Shown here piece after piece: positions 22,450-34,139 of a DNA stretch of 64,000 nt. Source of the stretch: Cavia porcellus (Eukaryota > Chordata > Mammalia > Rodentia > Caviidae); NCBI RefSeq assembly GCF_034190915.1, contig NW_026947544.1, positions 558,001 through 622,000 of the forward strand, written 5' to 3'. The notes beneath the pieces were generated by a model that saw only the letters and a program-made list of their open reading frames with translations, was not told where the DNA came from and did no database searches. Both the position numbers and the translations under genes were made by a program. Each line of letters opens with the position of its first letter. Position 1 is the stretch's first letter.

Positions 22450-23640
22450 GAAAGCAAACAAGTTATAATTCATAAAAATATTTTCCTTGTATGCACAATG
22501 GACAATGCAATAGAATGAAGAATGTAGAGTTAATTCTTACAAATCAGTAAAAAGGAGAAATGGGTCAAGAGGAAAGTGGGAAATGGGTTATGAACAGGAT
22601 AATCAATTAACAGTGCTAGAGAATTTCAAAGCAAGACAATAGGAGATTAATAATGGTTAATACACTGCATATTGTTTTCTTCAAAATTGTTTCTCAGATT
22701 ACAAGATATAGGCATGTAAAATTAATCAACTAATATAAGCACAGCCCAATCTTTTCAATGAAATAAGAGAACAGGAGAGGAAACACTTCTCTCTTTATTT
22801 TACATATAGAAGGTAAAACAAAGTTTTATAACAAGATATGATAACAATAGTTAATACATTGCATGTTACCTTTAAAGTAGTTATTTAGGGTACAAGATTC
22901 CAGGTACCTGTAAAGTAGTTATTCAGGGTGCATAAAAATTTTCCAATTGAAATAAGCACAAAACTTTCTTTTTTATGAACTAAGATACTAATGGTATAAT
23001 TTAGTACTCCACTGTATGAAAATACCACATCTTTTTTATCCATTCCTCTGCTGATGGGCACTTTGGTTGTTTCCAGGATCTGGCTATTACAAATTGTGCT
23101 ACTATAAACATGGGTGCACATATATCACTGTGCTATAATGTTTTTAATTCTTCTGGGAAATATCAAGAAGGGGAATAGCTGGGTCAAATGGGACCTCTAA
23201 CCCCATATTTTTGAGGAATATGCATACTGATTTCCACAGTGCTTGTAGCAGTCTACACTCCCACCAGCAGTGGAGGTTTCCTTTTCCCCCTCAGCCCCTC
23301 CAGCACTTGTTATCAGTTGATTTCTTGATAATAGTCATTCTTTCTAGGTGAGATATAATTTCATTGTTTGAATTAGCATCTCTCAGATGACAGTGATGTT
23401 GAATATTTTTTCATATATGTATTTGATGTTTATCTTCTTCATCTGGGAAGTGGGTGTTCATCTCAAATGCCCATTTTTGGATTGAGTCTTTGAATTTGAG
23501 GGATCTGATTTTTTTCAATTTTTTTATATGTTCTACAGAGAAGTCTTTTGACTGAGGGACAATTGTTTAAATTTTTTCTCAATCTATGGGTGGTCTTTCC
23601 ACTCTGCTGATGATTTCTTTTAATGTACAAAACCTGTGTA
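22450..23640 (-). mobile_element. L1 LINE, 3' end, minus strand
   Basis: From ~22980 to ~23630 the complement matches the last ~220 codons of L1 ORF2 (same order of blocks as 48120-48727 on the other strand), with stops and indels. 22450-22980 is its 3' UTR, with a repeated sub-block (~22640 and ~22840). More diverged than the L1 at 47791. A related UTR lies at 59400-59900. Confidence 0.87.
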
Positions 23641-23894
23641 ATAAGATAAGTTCCCAGGAAACACATTTCTTAAAAACATATGAAGGGGTGCTCAGAATCA
23701 TTTTTGAGCAAGAAAATAATATTGAACTTTAGACCTCTCCTAGGCAACTTATAAGTTAATGTTATTTTATATCATTGGCTACACAGGAAGTACGTCGCGG
23801 TGATGTTGCTACAGAAGACAAGCCTGACATGCTGCCATCTTCAGTATCTATATATCAGTCGCATTGTCTACACTTTTGCAGTGGAGTATCTTAG

Positions 23895-24425
23895 CTAATT
23901 TTCTCATTGCCGAGACAAAAATACCAACTCCCTAAGTTAAAAGAGGAAAGGTTTAGTTAGCACACAGTTTGTAGAGGTTTCAGTGCAAAAGGGGCTGGTT
24001 CCCAGGCAGGATAGCAGAGAGGCAGTGCAAAGGAGAAATAATCCATGGCATGGTATACAGGAGGGAGCGAGCAATGGGGCAGCCAAGGAGTAGCAGCAGC
24101 AGTAGCAGCCTGCCTGTCCCTTCTATTCTTTCCAGGCTGCATAGCTCTTGAGTGATGTCACCCACAGCCTGAGAGGGCCTTCCTCTTCCCACACCCAGAA
24201 CTAAACTGTACCAATCAATGGGTTAATTTGTTGAGCAAAAACCTTTAATCTTAGCATCACACACTCAACTCGAGCATCACACACCCTAGATCCAGCTCCC
24301 TCTAAAAAGCCCCACACATGAGCACACATGAAGGCTTTGGGGGAACATCTGGACAAAAACATGCCACAGAATATCAGCTGATGCCAGGACTCTGTAAATG
24401 AGCCAAACTGCACCTCCAAAATGGA
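23895..24425 (-). mobile_element. MaLR/ERVL-like LTR, minus strand (probable)
   Basis: The left end (CATTGCCGAGACAAAAATACC) resembles the complement of the 3' end of MaLR-type LTRs. An AGC-rich trinucleotide patch lies at 24092-24110. The frames of 60-80 codons here have no known product. Boundaries are approximate and no target duplication was identified. Confidence 0.5.
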
Positions 24426-24629
24426 ACCATTCACATTACCCAAGGCCCCTCACTTTTCCTCCTTGGCAGCCCAGCCAAATCTACTGCTGCCTGAACAAGC
24501 AAGTTTAGAACAACCTAGCTTCATGTTAACAAGATATGAAGCCAACAAAGCATCCACTGATAGCAGAAATATGAACTCTAAGGCATCCACAGCAGGAATT
24601 ACTATACAGTATTCAAAATAAATTAATTG

Positions 24630-24772
24630 CAAGCCTGGGATAATAGTGCAATCCCAGCACTATAAGAGACTGAAGCAGGAAGCTGTCAAATATCAGTGAA
24701 GTCTAGGCAACTTACTAACTTTGTGAGACCCTACCCCAGAACACAAAATAAAAAGGCATAGGGATGTAGCCT
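24630..24772 (+). mobile_element. B1/B4-like SINE interrupted by a solo LTR
   Basis: GCCTGGGATAATAGTGCAATCCCAGCACTATAAGAGACTGAAGCAGG-type sequence is the head of a 7SL-derived B1 monomer; its end and the start of an attached ID-like part (GGGATGTAGC) reach 24770, where the LTR begins. The ID part seems to continue after the LTR at 25160-25185. Confidence 0.68.
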
Positions 24773-25159
24773 TGTTATGGTTTATATCCAGATGTCCCCT
24801 ACCCAAGCCTCACTGATAGGGGTTTTGGGAGGTTAACCTGTGTGACACTCAGCAGGGGATTAGTCCATTGATGAGTGTATAGCTAAATGTGACATTGGGA
24901 GGTGAAGCCTGATTGGATTAGGCAGCTCATTGAGGGCGTGGCCTGGTAAATCCTTCTCCCTCCTCCTCCTTTGAACTTTCTCTGCTCTGTGCTGCCACCA
25001 TGTGGTGAGCTATTTCTCATTCGCCATGATTCTCTGCCACACCCTACCATGGGCCAGCCGATTTTGGGTTGAAACCTTTACAAACTGTGAGCCCAAATAA
25101 ACCTTCCCTCCTTAGGGTTATGGGCATCATGTCTCAGCAATAAGAAAATAGCCAAGACA
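24773..25159 (+). mobile_element. MaLR-like solo LTR (387 bp)
   Basis: Begins TGTTATGGTTTATATCC and ends GCCAAGACA. The order of blocks is that of MaLR LTRs: early C-rich segment, TGATTGGATT, pyrimidine-rich CCTCCTCC, GCTGCCACCATGTGG, and GAGCCCAAATAAACC with the polyadenylation signal near 25097. It interrupts a SINE. Confidence 0.75.
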
Positions 25160-25469
25160 AATTCAGTGTGCAGTCCCAATTAGTCAATAGCAGAGATGTA
25201 TGTCTTAAAGAAAAATCTTAAGAATGTAGTAATAATTACAGTTATTATTCCCACAGACTATCTATGCCAGGATACCTTCTCTATAAAGTCAAAAGTAACT
25301 GGAATTAAATGGTTATCAGTAAATATATGCATGCAATGAATCTATATTAAAAGGAAAAAATAATTAGCATAGAATAGAGAGTCCTTGTGGAGAAAACAAA
25401 AAGATTGGTTAAAGATAAAAGACCTAGATTTTGTGAGTGGCAATGAGATAGGCGGGTGCCCATTTCAGG

Positions 25470-25705
25470 TTTCACAATAATTCTTTTTTCTTTTTTTTTA
25501 AAGAGGGTAAAACAAAACAGAACAAAGCAGATTAGAACAAAACAGTGCAAGTGAAACAGGATTGCAAAGCAAGACAACAGGAGATCAACAATGGCTGCCA
25601 TAATGTCTCTTGTTTTCTTTTTTAAATAGTTGTCTATACCTTCACACACAATGAACTCAAACAAAATGAAAAAGTACCAAATTAGTCAAAACAGAAGAAT
25701 GAAAG
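25470..25705 (-). mobile_element. L1 3' UTR fragment, minus strand (left part)
   Basis: The complement matches the 148-bp-repeat part of the L1 3' UTR (compare 44600-44720). It is split from 26559-26720 by the LTR at 25706-26558. Tandem sub-repeats ATCAACAATGGCTSCCATAATGTC occur at ~25586 and, allowing for the LTR, ~150 bp later at ~26600. Confidence 0.82.
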
Positions 25706-26558
25706 TGTTATGGGTTAAAATCTGGTGGTCAGCTTAACACCAGCTGAATTAACTCAGCATGGTGCTGAGCGTAGATGGCCCACCTGAGGAAAGTTGCCAG
25801 CATAGATAGAAACGTGAAGAAGAAGAACTAGGCATTGTGGGTTTCTCTAACTATGATTGTTCGATCTGTTGGTTCACCTGGAGGAGCTTGTCCTGACTAG
25901 CTTCTCCAGTGTGAGTTCAACCACTGTCATGGGAGAAGCTCAGGACCTTGTTGGTGTGGCTGTGGTTTACTTTGGGGCAGCTCTGGCCCTTACATTGAGC
26001 ATGGATTCCTGGCCCCAGAGGAGAAGATGTGTGCTTTTTAATCTGCAGGAGAGGCTTGTCACACTGGTTTTCTGGCATGTACTCATCTGTTTTTATCATC
26101 AGAGGAACTTGGGACCTCCATGTCACTGAGGATAGCTGTGGTGCTTTTCAAGGCAGCCCTGATTCTTACTTTGAGTGTGACTTCTTGGCTCCAGTATAGA
26201 ACCATTAACCTACCAGCACAGCTCCTTCACCCTGCTGGCATAGACTATCTAGCTTCTAGCACTGACCTTTACAACTTCCCAGCATGGATCCATAAAACAG
26301 ACTTGCATGAGTCCTTCTCATGGGCTCTAGACCTCTAGTTGGACTTGTGGGAGGCATTATCATGGGCTCTAGGTTTTCATCTGGACTCATGCAGGATATT
26401 ACTGTGGGATTCAGTTCTTTGGCTGAATATTCTGTGTCTTTACTGTTGTGGATAGATTTTATGCAGTTTCTTGTGTCTAACTCTGACCACCATAAAATAA
26501 TATTATAAATTCTGTGTCCTGATACTAATTGTACTCTCACAACCTCCTGACCACAACA
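25706..26558 (+). mobile_element. Solo LTR, 853 bp, ERVL/class III-like, with 5-bp target duplication
   Basis: Begins TGTTATGGG and ends CCACAACA. GAAAG lies immediately left (25701-25705) and right (26559-26563), a perfect 5-bp target duplication. Removing the LTR restores a continuous L1 3' UTR. A second copy in the opposite orientation is at 40747-41557. No internal gag/pol/env sequence is present. Frames within it are not genes. Confidence 0.86.
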
Positions 26559-26720
26559 GAAAGCATTACAGGCCTTCAAAACCAGACAATAGTTAAATCA
26601 ACAATGGCTCCCATAATGTCTCTTGTTCACTTCAAAAGTAAGATTTAGCTTAATTCTTTAAATAGCTACTGAGTGTCTAAACTGAGTGTATTTTCAAAAA
26701 AAGCCAAAATGTCAGGTACC
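26559..26720 (-). mobile_element. L1 3' UTR fragment, minus strand (right part)
   Basis: Continuation of the L1 UTR interrupted by the LTR: the sequence after GAAAG matches 44685-44710 and then repeats the sub-repeat seen at ~25586. Confidence 0.78.
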
Positions 26721-26824
26721 ATGAGTTAAGCTTTACCCAACACCTTGTCTCTGAAATTGAAAATATAATGAAATGGAAGTGCCAGCCACTATGTAATTGT
26801 TATTTTATTATTCATTAAAGTGTA

Positions 26825-26915
26825 GTTATGGATTGATTTTGTAGTGCAGGGCTTCAAACTCAAGGCCTTTATACAAGGTAAATTCGCTACCACTTAGCTA
26901 CAACACCAGATCATA
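26825..26915 (-). mobile_element. Decayed ID-like SINE
   Basis: The complement carries the tRNA-like head (TAGCTAAGTGGTAGCGAATT form) and a weak B-box region. Diverged; could be the ID half of a B4. Confidence 0.6.
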
Positions 26916-26929
26916 TACTACTTGCTTAT

Positions 26930-28028
26930 TTAATCAGTTATGCAGGGTCCACTATTTTGTGGCAATATCAAAGGTATTTTTTGTTGAAAGAATAAATCAG
27001 AACACAAACTTTTTGCTGTGTGCAAAGCCAAAGAAGAATAAGGCTTCAGAATGGAATATTATTATTGGGAATGACCAGGAATAAAAAGGCAATGTTCAAA
27101 CAGCAGCAAAATGCCACCCTAGAAGCTGAAATCCTGTCAGACATCAGAGTTCTGTCTTGAATCCCGAGTCGAACACTGTGTCATTGTCAGGAGAAACTCA
27201 AAAGTCACCAGTGCAAGAGAAAGATGTGTCATACAGAGAAGATGGCAGAATGTGGTCAGAGCATTAAGCAGCTGAAAGTTTGTCACAGGGCATCTATCTT
27301 TTGGTACAGCACTCCATGCCAGGGATGACAGGGAAACTGGTTCCCGACCTCTCTACTCTCAAAGGAGATAGAAATGTGAGTGTCCACATCATGTGCCTAG
27401 GATCCAAAGCCAAAGACTGGATGAGGTCTCAGAGAGGGCAGCAGGATTCTGCAAAGGAAGACCTCTGAGATTTCCAGGATTTTATAGGTGTCAGTAAAAG
27501 TCATGGTAACTTAGCCATGCTTGTACACATGGGTGCTTCAGGTATGGATGTCTGGACTGAAATGAATTTGGGGCAAGTTTTACATATGTGGTAGTAGAAA
27601 CTGGAGAAGTGAAAGCTCAGGCACTTGGTGGTTTTCTGCTACTTCCATTGACACATACCCCAGCTACAAGGCCTTTCTACCTTTAAACCCCCTGGGGAGG
27701 TGCAGGAAAGACTCCCCGGAAATGTGACCTTTACCCACTGCTGGAAGACCATCTGCAAATACTGTAGACCCAACTCTGTCCTGCCTGTGACCTCATGACT
27801 AATTGGGGGAAGACTCCTACTGGGGAGGTACAGTTACAAAGAATGAGGGAGAAGGCAGAGAAAGAAAAAAACAGAGGAAGGGAGAGAGATGGGAGAGGAT
27901 GAAGAAGGGGAAGGGAGGAAGAAAAGGAGAGGAAGGATAAGAGAAGAATGAGAAAATAGAAAACAACAGGAAGGAAGGAAGATTCTTGCATTGATTTAAG
28001 TAAGAAAATCACTAATAAGAATCCAAAG
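26930..28028. other. Single-copy DNA with a purine-rich tract
   Basis: No gene or interspersed repeat is recognised. 27836-27990 is a G/A-rich low-complexity tract (GGAAG, GAGAGA variants), almost free of pyrimidines from ~27845. The 93-codon antisense frame there is a by-product of the tract. Confidence 0.6.
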
Positions 28029-28029
28029 A

Positions 28030-28190
28030 AAGCCAGGTGTGGTGGTGCATACCTAGAATCCTAGGACTCAGAAGTCAAAATAGGAGGATCATTGCAAGTT
28101 GGAGACCAGCCTGGGCTACAAAGTGAGCTCAAGGCCAGCCTGAACTGCACTGTAAGACACTGCCTCAAAAAGGATACAAACAAAAAAAGA
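28030..28190 (+). mobile_element. B1-like SINE (7SL-derived)
   Basis: Starts GCCAGGTGTGGTGGTGCATA, continues with the Pol III B box region, GGAGGATCATTGCAAG, GACCAGCCTGGGCTAC and a CTCAAAAAGG tail with A-rich end: a clear B1 monomer, with a partial internal duplication (CAAGGCCAGCCTG after GACCAGCCTG). Confidence 0.9.
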
Positions 28191-28473
28191 ATTCAAATAA
28201 AACTTAGAATATTTAAATCCAAACCACAACAAATTATCCTGAAAGTTTTTTTAACTAATCAATGTACAAGTGTTTTATGTCTTAGTTTTTACTTATAGAT
28301 AAATTATAAACTTTTTTCATTTAGACATAACACTGAACACTGTGTAAAGAAAATAATCCTAATCCTGCATCTCTGATGAGGTACTCAAATGTCTACCATA
28401 AGAAAATGGGCCTTGAACTTGATCATTATTACAAGCACATCAAAACAATCAAAAAATATTTTTAAAAAAATGG

Positions 28474-28590
28474 TCTGGGGATTTAGCTCAGCAGCATAAG
28501 CACTTGTGTGGCAATCCCAAGGTTGTGAATTTAATCCCCAGTACCAAAAAACAAAAAATCAAAACAAAAAAAAAAAAAAAATCAAAAAAG
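28474..28590 (+). mobile_element. ID-type SINE with A-rich tail
   Basis: CTGGGGATTTAGCTCAGCAG (A box) leads into AATTTAATCCCCAGTACC (B-box region, one change) and an A-rich tail at 28545-28592. Plus-strand copy of the family at 29911. Confidence 0.9.
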
Positions 28591-28594
28591 AAGA

Positions 28595-29230
28595 CATGCT
28601 TATTCTATTCTACAACCATCATGCTGAGATTGGGAATGTTTTTAATGTAGAGTTTTTCTTACAGAAGTGGGGAGGGAAGTCTTTCAGGGCCTCATGTATG
28701 CCGAATACATATTCTGCCACTGACCAACATCCAGGGCAGCCCTTACTTTTCTTCTTTTGAGCTGGAGGTGTCTGTCAAGATCCCCTCAAGATCCTCCAGC
28801 CTCAACATTCTGAACACAATAGCTGAAACAATGGGCACTTCTGGCCCCTGGAAGATTCTTTTCACGACACATAAGCCAGCAAAGGAAGCCCTGGAGCTTC
28901 ACTCTCAGTGATATTCTCATTTAAGTGGCAGAGGGTATCTTCATGTTTTCAGGCAGTTTAAATGCAGGTCAGAGAAATCAGCTAGAGGTTATTCTGATTT
29001 CTTGTTTTGCATCACTTAAACTAATGTTACTCTATGCTGAGGATTATTAGGAATTTTAAAATACAAAGCTCCATACCATAAATATGTACAAAGAAAATAT
29101 GGAGATTGAAGGAAAATTTAAAAAGGAGAGGCTTGAAAAGAAAACCAAAATTATTTTTAAAAAAGGCAAAGCTCCAGGACCCAAGACCACGCATCTTCAT
29201 TTAGTTAGCCTGGGTGGGTTAGAAAGCAGC
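28595..29230. other. Single-copy DNA, nothing recognised
   Basis: No gene or repeat is recognised. Short frames of 65-84 codons have no known product. Confidence 0.5.
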
Positions 29231-29233
29231 TTA

Positions 29234-29338
29234 CATTTGTTTGTTTCTTTGTTTGTTTGTTTGTTTGTTTTGCAGGAGTGAACTCAGAGCTTTGCACCTT
29301 CAAAGCCTGGGCTCTGCTCCTGAGCCACAGCCTAGTTC
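29234..29338 (-). mobile_element. (TTTG)n plus decayed ID SINE
   Basis: A (TTTG)n tract (29237-29270) is the tail complement of a minus-strand ID element whose body reads to ~29335 (GCTCTGCTCCTGAGCCACAG corresponds to the A-box complement). Confidence 0.7.
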
Positions 29339-29910
29339 AAATAGCTGTAGCTTACAAACAACACGTGGGTGTGGGTGACTCTGATTCCTCACTAGTTCAG
29401 CATCAACAAGACTTCCCACTAAAGTCAGGGTGTGCTTTTGAGAAAAGTCATGAGAATTTGGCACACAGAAAAGCAAAACGATGGGAACCCCATGGCTTCT
29501 CAACACCCACACTCCTATTTCAGATAGAACCATCTTGTGTCATGGGTTTGGTCTTGTGTCTTGCAGGATGCTGAATGACACTCTGTTCTCTAACCACTAG
29601 AGACCAGTGACACCTCTCCTTAGTGGTGACAGCCTGTTCCTGACACTGCTAAATGCCCCTTGGAAATGAAATTGCTTCCTTCCCCACTGAAAACCCCTGA
29701 TATAACCAATGCCCATGGAATCAAGTACTCATATTGGTTCCTAGAAAACCAAACCAGTGTGTCCTTTAAAACAGTGGTACAGAATCACACACCATAAAAG
29801 GAGATGCTGTTTTGAAATGATACTCTGCATGAAAAATCAACCATTTCCCACTTATTCTTCTTAAAATGCTTATCCTCCAGTGATACCCTGGCTCCACTCC
29901 ACTTATTCTT

Positions 29911-30016
29911 TTTTTTTTTTTTTGTCTTTTTCATTTTTATCGGTACCGGGGATCGAACTCACGACCGCCTGCTTGCAAGGCAGGTGCTTATGCCGCTGAG
30001 CTAAACCCCCAGCCCC
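29911..30016 (-). mobile_element. Young ID-type SINE with perfect 15-bp target duplication
   Basis: Complement: tRNA-like head GGGGGTTTAGCTCAGCGGC, CGCCTGCCTTGC-type... anticodon-region stem, GTTCGATCCCCGGTACCG B box, then an A-rich tail (29911-29935 as T). Flanks: ACTCCACTTATTCTT at 29896-29910 and 30018-30032, identical. Best-preserved ID copy in the window and a good consensus proxy. The Pol III promoter boxes appear intact. Confidence 0.95.
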
Positions 30017-30032
30017 TACTCCACTTATTCTT

Positions 30033-31980
30033 ATGGGGCCTCTCTTGAACATCTTGAAAGCAGAAAAGTGTTTTAGTCTTCCTCTCCTGAACTTTGGGAA
30101 GGCTGTAAAATAGCCCCACTACATAAGCCCGAGAGGTCACTCCCAACCAATGGGGAGGTGTCAGCTTCCTAACCTCTCTCAGTGACCTGGAGCAGGCCCA
30201 ACAGAAACTTCTTTCCATCTGCTGGCTTTCATCTCCCTTTCTCTACCAGGCAGAAGAAAACAGTAACATTAAACAGGTTTGTTTCTAGTTGGAGCTCCCC
30301 CATCAGAATGATCAGATTTGCCAGCTCTCTAGGAACAAGTTATCAGTCTCCATCTAGTCATCAGCTTTGTGGCTCTCCTGCTCTGTGTCTAAGCTCTGGC
30401 TGAGGAATCTTGATACCAATGAGTCAAGTCTGCTTTCTCTTGTATAAGAAACTCAAAGAATAAATAGAGGGAAAAATAAAACACAGATAATAGGAGCTGG
30501 GAGATAGATCTTTCCCAGATGGGAAAGGGATCAAGATATGGAGAAAGAGATGAGGGAGAGAAGGGAAAGGGATGAAAAAGAAGTTAAGATGCGTTACGCA
30601 CATGTATCACCTCCACACAAGGAATGTAAGCATAGGGACAAATAAGACAAAGCAAGTAACTTGGTACTATAATGGGCCACATAAAATCTCTGCTTTCTTG
30701 GGGGCAAGTTATTAATATATGGAATTAGGTACAAGATTTCTTGCTGTGTTATTTGCATTTTCCCATTGCATGAGCTTATGTTTTTCAGGAATTGCTCCAT
30801 ACATGAATGTCTACAGTTCCCCCCAAAAATGCTAAGCATGAGGTTTTCTAAATGTCAAACTTCATAAGCCAAGTACAGTGAACCTTGGTAAGTGTCCACT
30901 GGGAAAGATTGCTTTGCAAACAGTCATTAAAGTACATTTTCTTGGGGGCATTTGATGAATATTATGAGTACCAGATTGAGTAAGTTAGAAAACAATGAAT
31001 GATTTTACTGCAAAGAGCAAAAAGTTAAGAAGTTCCAGGTCTGTTGACACCCACTTCCAAATAGCCACGGGAGGACTGGGGACCTCGACTTTACCTCCAA
31101 CCATCTCATCTGATACAAGGCTGCAGCTGGGCCACTGTGGGCTCTAATGAATTATGTGTTTTCACTGGCCACTTCTGAAAGGATTTTGCCCTAAACACTG
31201 CAGTGGTAGGAGACTGGGAGGAGGAACCAAGGGGCTCTATCTTGAGGTCACCTTCCCCACACCTAGGCAATTTACCTGTGGTGCAAAATGAATTCCAGTG
31301 GGCTACTTGTACATCAGTAATGCCCCTTAGGGGCCACCCCAAACCTAAGGTATATGTATGCCCCACAACACATGCCCAGCAGAGAGAAAATCCAGACCTC
31401 AGTGGTGGTGGTGGTGGGGGTTCTCTCTCCACGTTCTTAAAATAAAGGCCACTTTTATTTCATATTTCTATCTTTTTAGCTGCGTTGAAAATTCTATCAA
31501 CTTCAATGTCTATAAATGTCAGAGTGGCAACTAACAAGTGTCTATAAAGCAAACAAGGCTCATTAAGGAAAGTCTTCATGGAGCTATAAAAGAGCTCTTG
31601 AGTTCTGGCTACTTTTTGTTCTGCATAGCTGGGGCTGAAGCAGACCATTGTGGTGATCCAGGGGTACTCCTGGGTTTCACCTTCGTGAAGCACTGGTGAA
31701 CTGGACCTTCTGGGACCTTAGAGTCCCATTAAAGCAGCAGCTTTGCTTCAGATGGGAAAGTGGGACATAAGGTTTCCTAAGAGATGAATTTCCTGGCTGT
31801 AGAGCTGAGATGTCCTGAGCCATGCCAGGTGCCTTCCTGAATATTCCATTTCTAGGAATGTACTGTGACTTTGGGGCCCTTTTCTACCTTTGCTAATCGT
31901 CAAGTCAGGTTCACTGTACCCTGAAAAGGAAACATCAGGCTGGATGCCCACAGTGCTTCCAAGTGTCAGGTGTCTAGATT
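30033..31980. other. Single-copy DNA, no gene recognised
   Basis: No interspersed repeat is clear. A short (GGT)n run lies at 31400-31420. Frames up to 108 codons occur on both strands without a recognisable domain. Confidence 0.5.
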
Positions 31981-32068
31981 TTTTACTTACATCAGTACTG
32001 GGGATCAAACTCACAACTGCATGCTAGCAAGGCAGGTGCTTATGCCACTGAGCTAAATCCCCATCTCC
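31981..32068 (-). mobile_element. ID-type SINE
   Basis: Complement contains GGGGATTTAGCTCAGTGGC, the GCAAGGCAGG/GCTAGCAAGG stem and a decayed B box (GATCAAACTC on the + strand). Short or lost tail. Confidence 0.85.
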
Positions 32069-32801
32069 AGGTGTTAAGTTTTGACACAAGCCTGGTTGGT
32101 AGCTGAGCCACATTGCAGAGGTGCATAGCTGAGAGAGGTAGTAACAATGCCACAAACCCCAAACCCTGAGATTCCAGGTACAAGGCTGCTTCCTTTTTGC
32201 CAATGATGCTGATAGCAAATCATTAGCTGAAGAAAGTAGAATGGAAATGGAACTGAATGTTGCATGCCCCTCTCCCAGGGTTCACAAGGCAGGGCTGTCA
32301 CAGGCAGGTAATAAATTAGCAATTCCTAGAGGAGTTTCAGATAAGAAAGCAGCACAATTCATTGGCCCCAAATGGCCCCCGTGTATGAGGACACTCAGGC
32401 GTTTGTGGCACGTTTAACTGTTTCTGCCCAATAAGCAGGATTTGGCTAGGCTTTCTACATGGAACCAGGTTGAACATTCACCCAAGGAGGATTGCGCTCA
32501 ACAAAGCTTTCACATCTGGGCAACTCCATGTACAGTTCCCTGCCACAGTTGGACAAATGTAGCCCAATCTTAGCACTGCCTTGAAAGAGAGAGGACTGAG
32601 ACCTAACTTGCCTGCAAAAGCAGCTGATGTTGGCTGTGGTCTGAGGAAGAAGGACTTCAGGCAGCAAGTGAGTCCACGGTATTAAGGAGGCAACATTCAC
32701 TCCCATAAATGTTGTCTGATAGAGATGGCCTATCTGCTAGAACATGTTCTTCAATGCTATATGATCCAGGAATTTCCTAACCCTGCAAGGCACATGTTGG
32801 T

Positions 32802-32858
32802 ATGTATGAATGCATGCATGTACTTATGCATGCATATATGTATGTATGTATGTATTTT
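32802..32858 (+). repeat. (ATGT/ATGC)n microsatellite
   Basis: Alternating TGCATGCATG and TATGTATG motifs over ~57 bp, next to the tail complement side of the B4 SINE that follows. Confidence 0.85.
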
Positions 32859-32860
32859 TT

Positions 32861-33380
32861 CTGGTGATTTTATCAAGGGCTTTCATACTAAGCTATATCC
32901 CCAGACTTTTATTCAATTTTTTGAGATAAGATCTCTGTCATGGCTTGTGTCTGTGGCCCCCAGGCCTCATGCATTTGCATTTTGCATTTGTGATTGGTTC
33001 ATTGTCCAGTGCTTGGATTGATGGTGTCAGTGCTACACCCACATAGGGTGGAGCCAGGATGTGATGTAATAGCAGAAAGAAGGTATTTCTCACTCTTTTG
33101 CCAGTTTTTGCCTTGCTGTTTGCAGCCTTCATGAACTGCAGCCCACCATGCCACCCTGCCTTGGAGATAACTGAGTATGGACTGAAACCTCCAAAAAAAC
33201 CTTTAAGAAATAAACCTTTCCTTTCACAACTTGGTACATCAGGTATTTGGTCTCAGCTAACTAAAAAGTAACTAAGACAATCTCTAAATTTCCCAATGAC
33301 ATTCAAAATTGGGAACCTTCTGTCTCAGCCTCCCAGATTACTAAGGATTACAAACATAAACAACTATGCGTGCTTAGGGC
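32861..33380 (-). mobile_element. B4-like SINE (ID+B1) split by a solo LTR
   Basis: The complement gives ID-like sequence at 32861-32903 (AAGCTATATCCCCAG on the + strand) and B1-like sequence at 32905-32935 plus 33280-33380 (TCTGTCTCAGCCTCCCAG, GGATTACA on the + strand). The two B1 parts are separated by the LTR at 32936-33279. Confidence 0.8.
32936..33279 (+). mobile_element. MaLR-like solo LTR, 344 bp, perfect 5-bp target duplication
   Basis: Begins TGTCATGGC and ends CTAAGACA. ATCTC flanks both sides (32931-32935, 33280-33284). AATAAA near 33208 is followed by a 65-bp U5-like end. Same family, opposite orientation, at 43222-43566; a more diverged relative is nested at 36894-37248. Confidence 0.88.
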
Positions 33381-33499
33381 ATATATTTCAAGCTATTAGA
33401 GACTCTTGTGACCAATCTGGCCATCAAAAAGGGCATCACAATGTCTCTGATTTCAATTCGTAAGAAATTTCAGGCTGTTTACTCAAAGAATGGTTCCAA

Positions 33500-33660
33500 C
33501 CAGTTGTGGTAGGGCATGCCTGTAATCTCAGCCCTCTGAAAGGCTGAGGCTAGAGGATCATAATTTAGTCATTTAGCAAAATCCCAACCAAAATTTTAAA
33601 AATTAGAAAAGAGGTAGAAATGTAACTCAATGGATTCAATGCAAGACAAGGGGAGGGAAG
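33500..33660 (+). mobile_element. B4-like SINE (B1+ID)
   Basis: GGTAGGGCATGCCTGTAATC and GGCTGAGGCTAGAGGATCAT are B1 landmarks; a decayed ID part (AGAGGTAGAAATGTAACTCA) and AATGCAAG follow, then an A/G-rich end to ~33690. Confidence 0.8.
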
Positions 33661-34139
33661 GCAGAGGAGGGAAAACAGAAAAGAAAAAGTGAAGACAATG
33701 GGAAAGCAAATCAGTCTTTGGTTTGGAAGGAGCTGAGAAATGCCCCTGCCCTCTCTGGGCATAGACACAAATGTTCCTACAACTCATTTGAAGTGAGTAG
33801 TGGTGGTGGGCAAGAGTGGTGGTCGAGGGGTAAAGGTGGAGATGACCATCTCCCACTCATGGTGTCAGACCAGAAGCAACCTGCAGATGCCGCTGGTTGT
33901 TTGCATTTCAGAGAGGTTCACACATGAGCACCTTCAGGCCCTCAGAACTAAGGATAGCACAAAGCTTGGTTCTGTGGCCATGGTCCCCGAAGCCTTATGC
34001 CTAGGACTAAGCACTGGGCATTCTGAGCATGCTCTCAAGGTAGTTCTTGCTTCTCCATGTGGATCAACTTGCTTTGCCCACACTCTGGTGTGTTCAACAT
34101 AGAGACTAGAATTGATATTCTAGTGTTATACTTGATATT

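Noticed and set aside
26120..26579. Overlapping frames of 62-107 codons in 25706-26558
   Set aside because: They lie in a solo LTR, and the opposite-oriented copy at 40747-41557 does not preserve them.
29941..30016. tRNA gene on the minus strand
   Set aside because: Has tRNA-like A and B boxes but a poly(A) tail, target duplications and many relatives: an ID SINE, not a functional tRNA gene.
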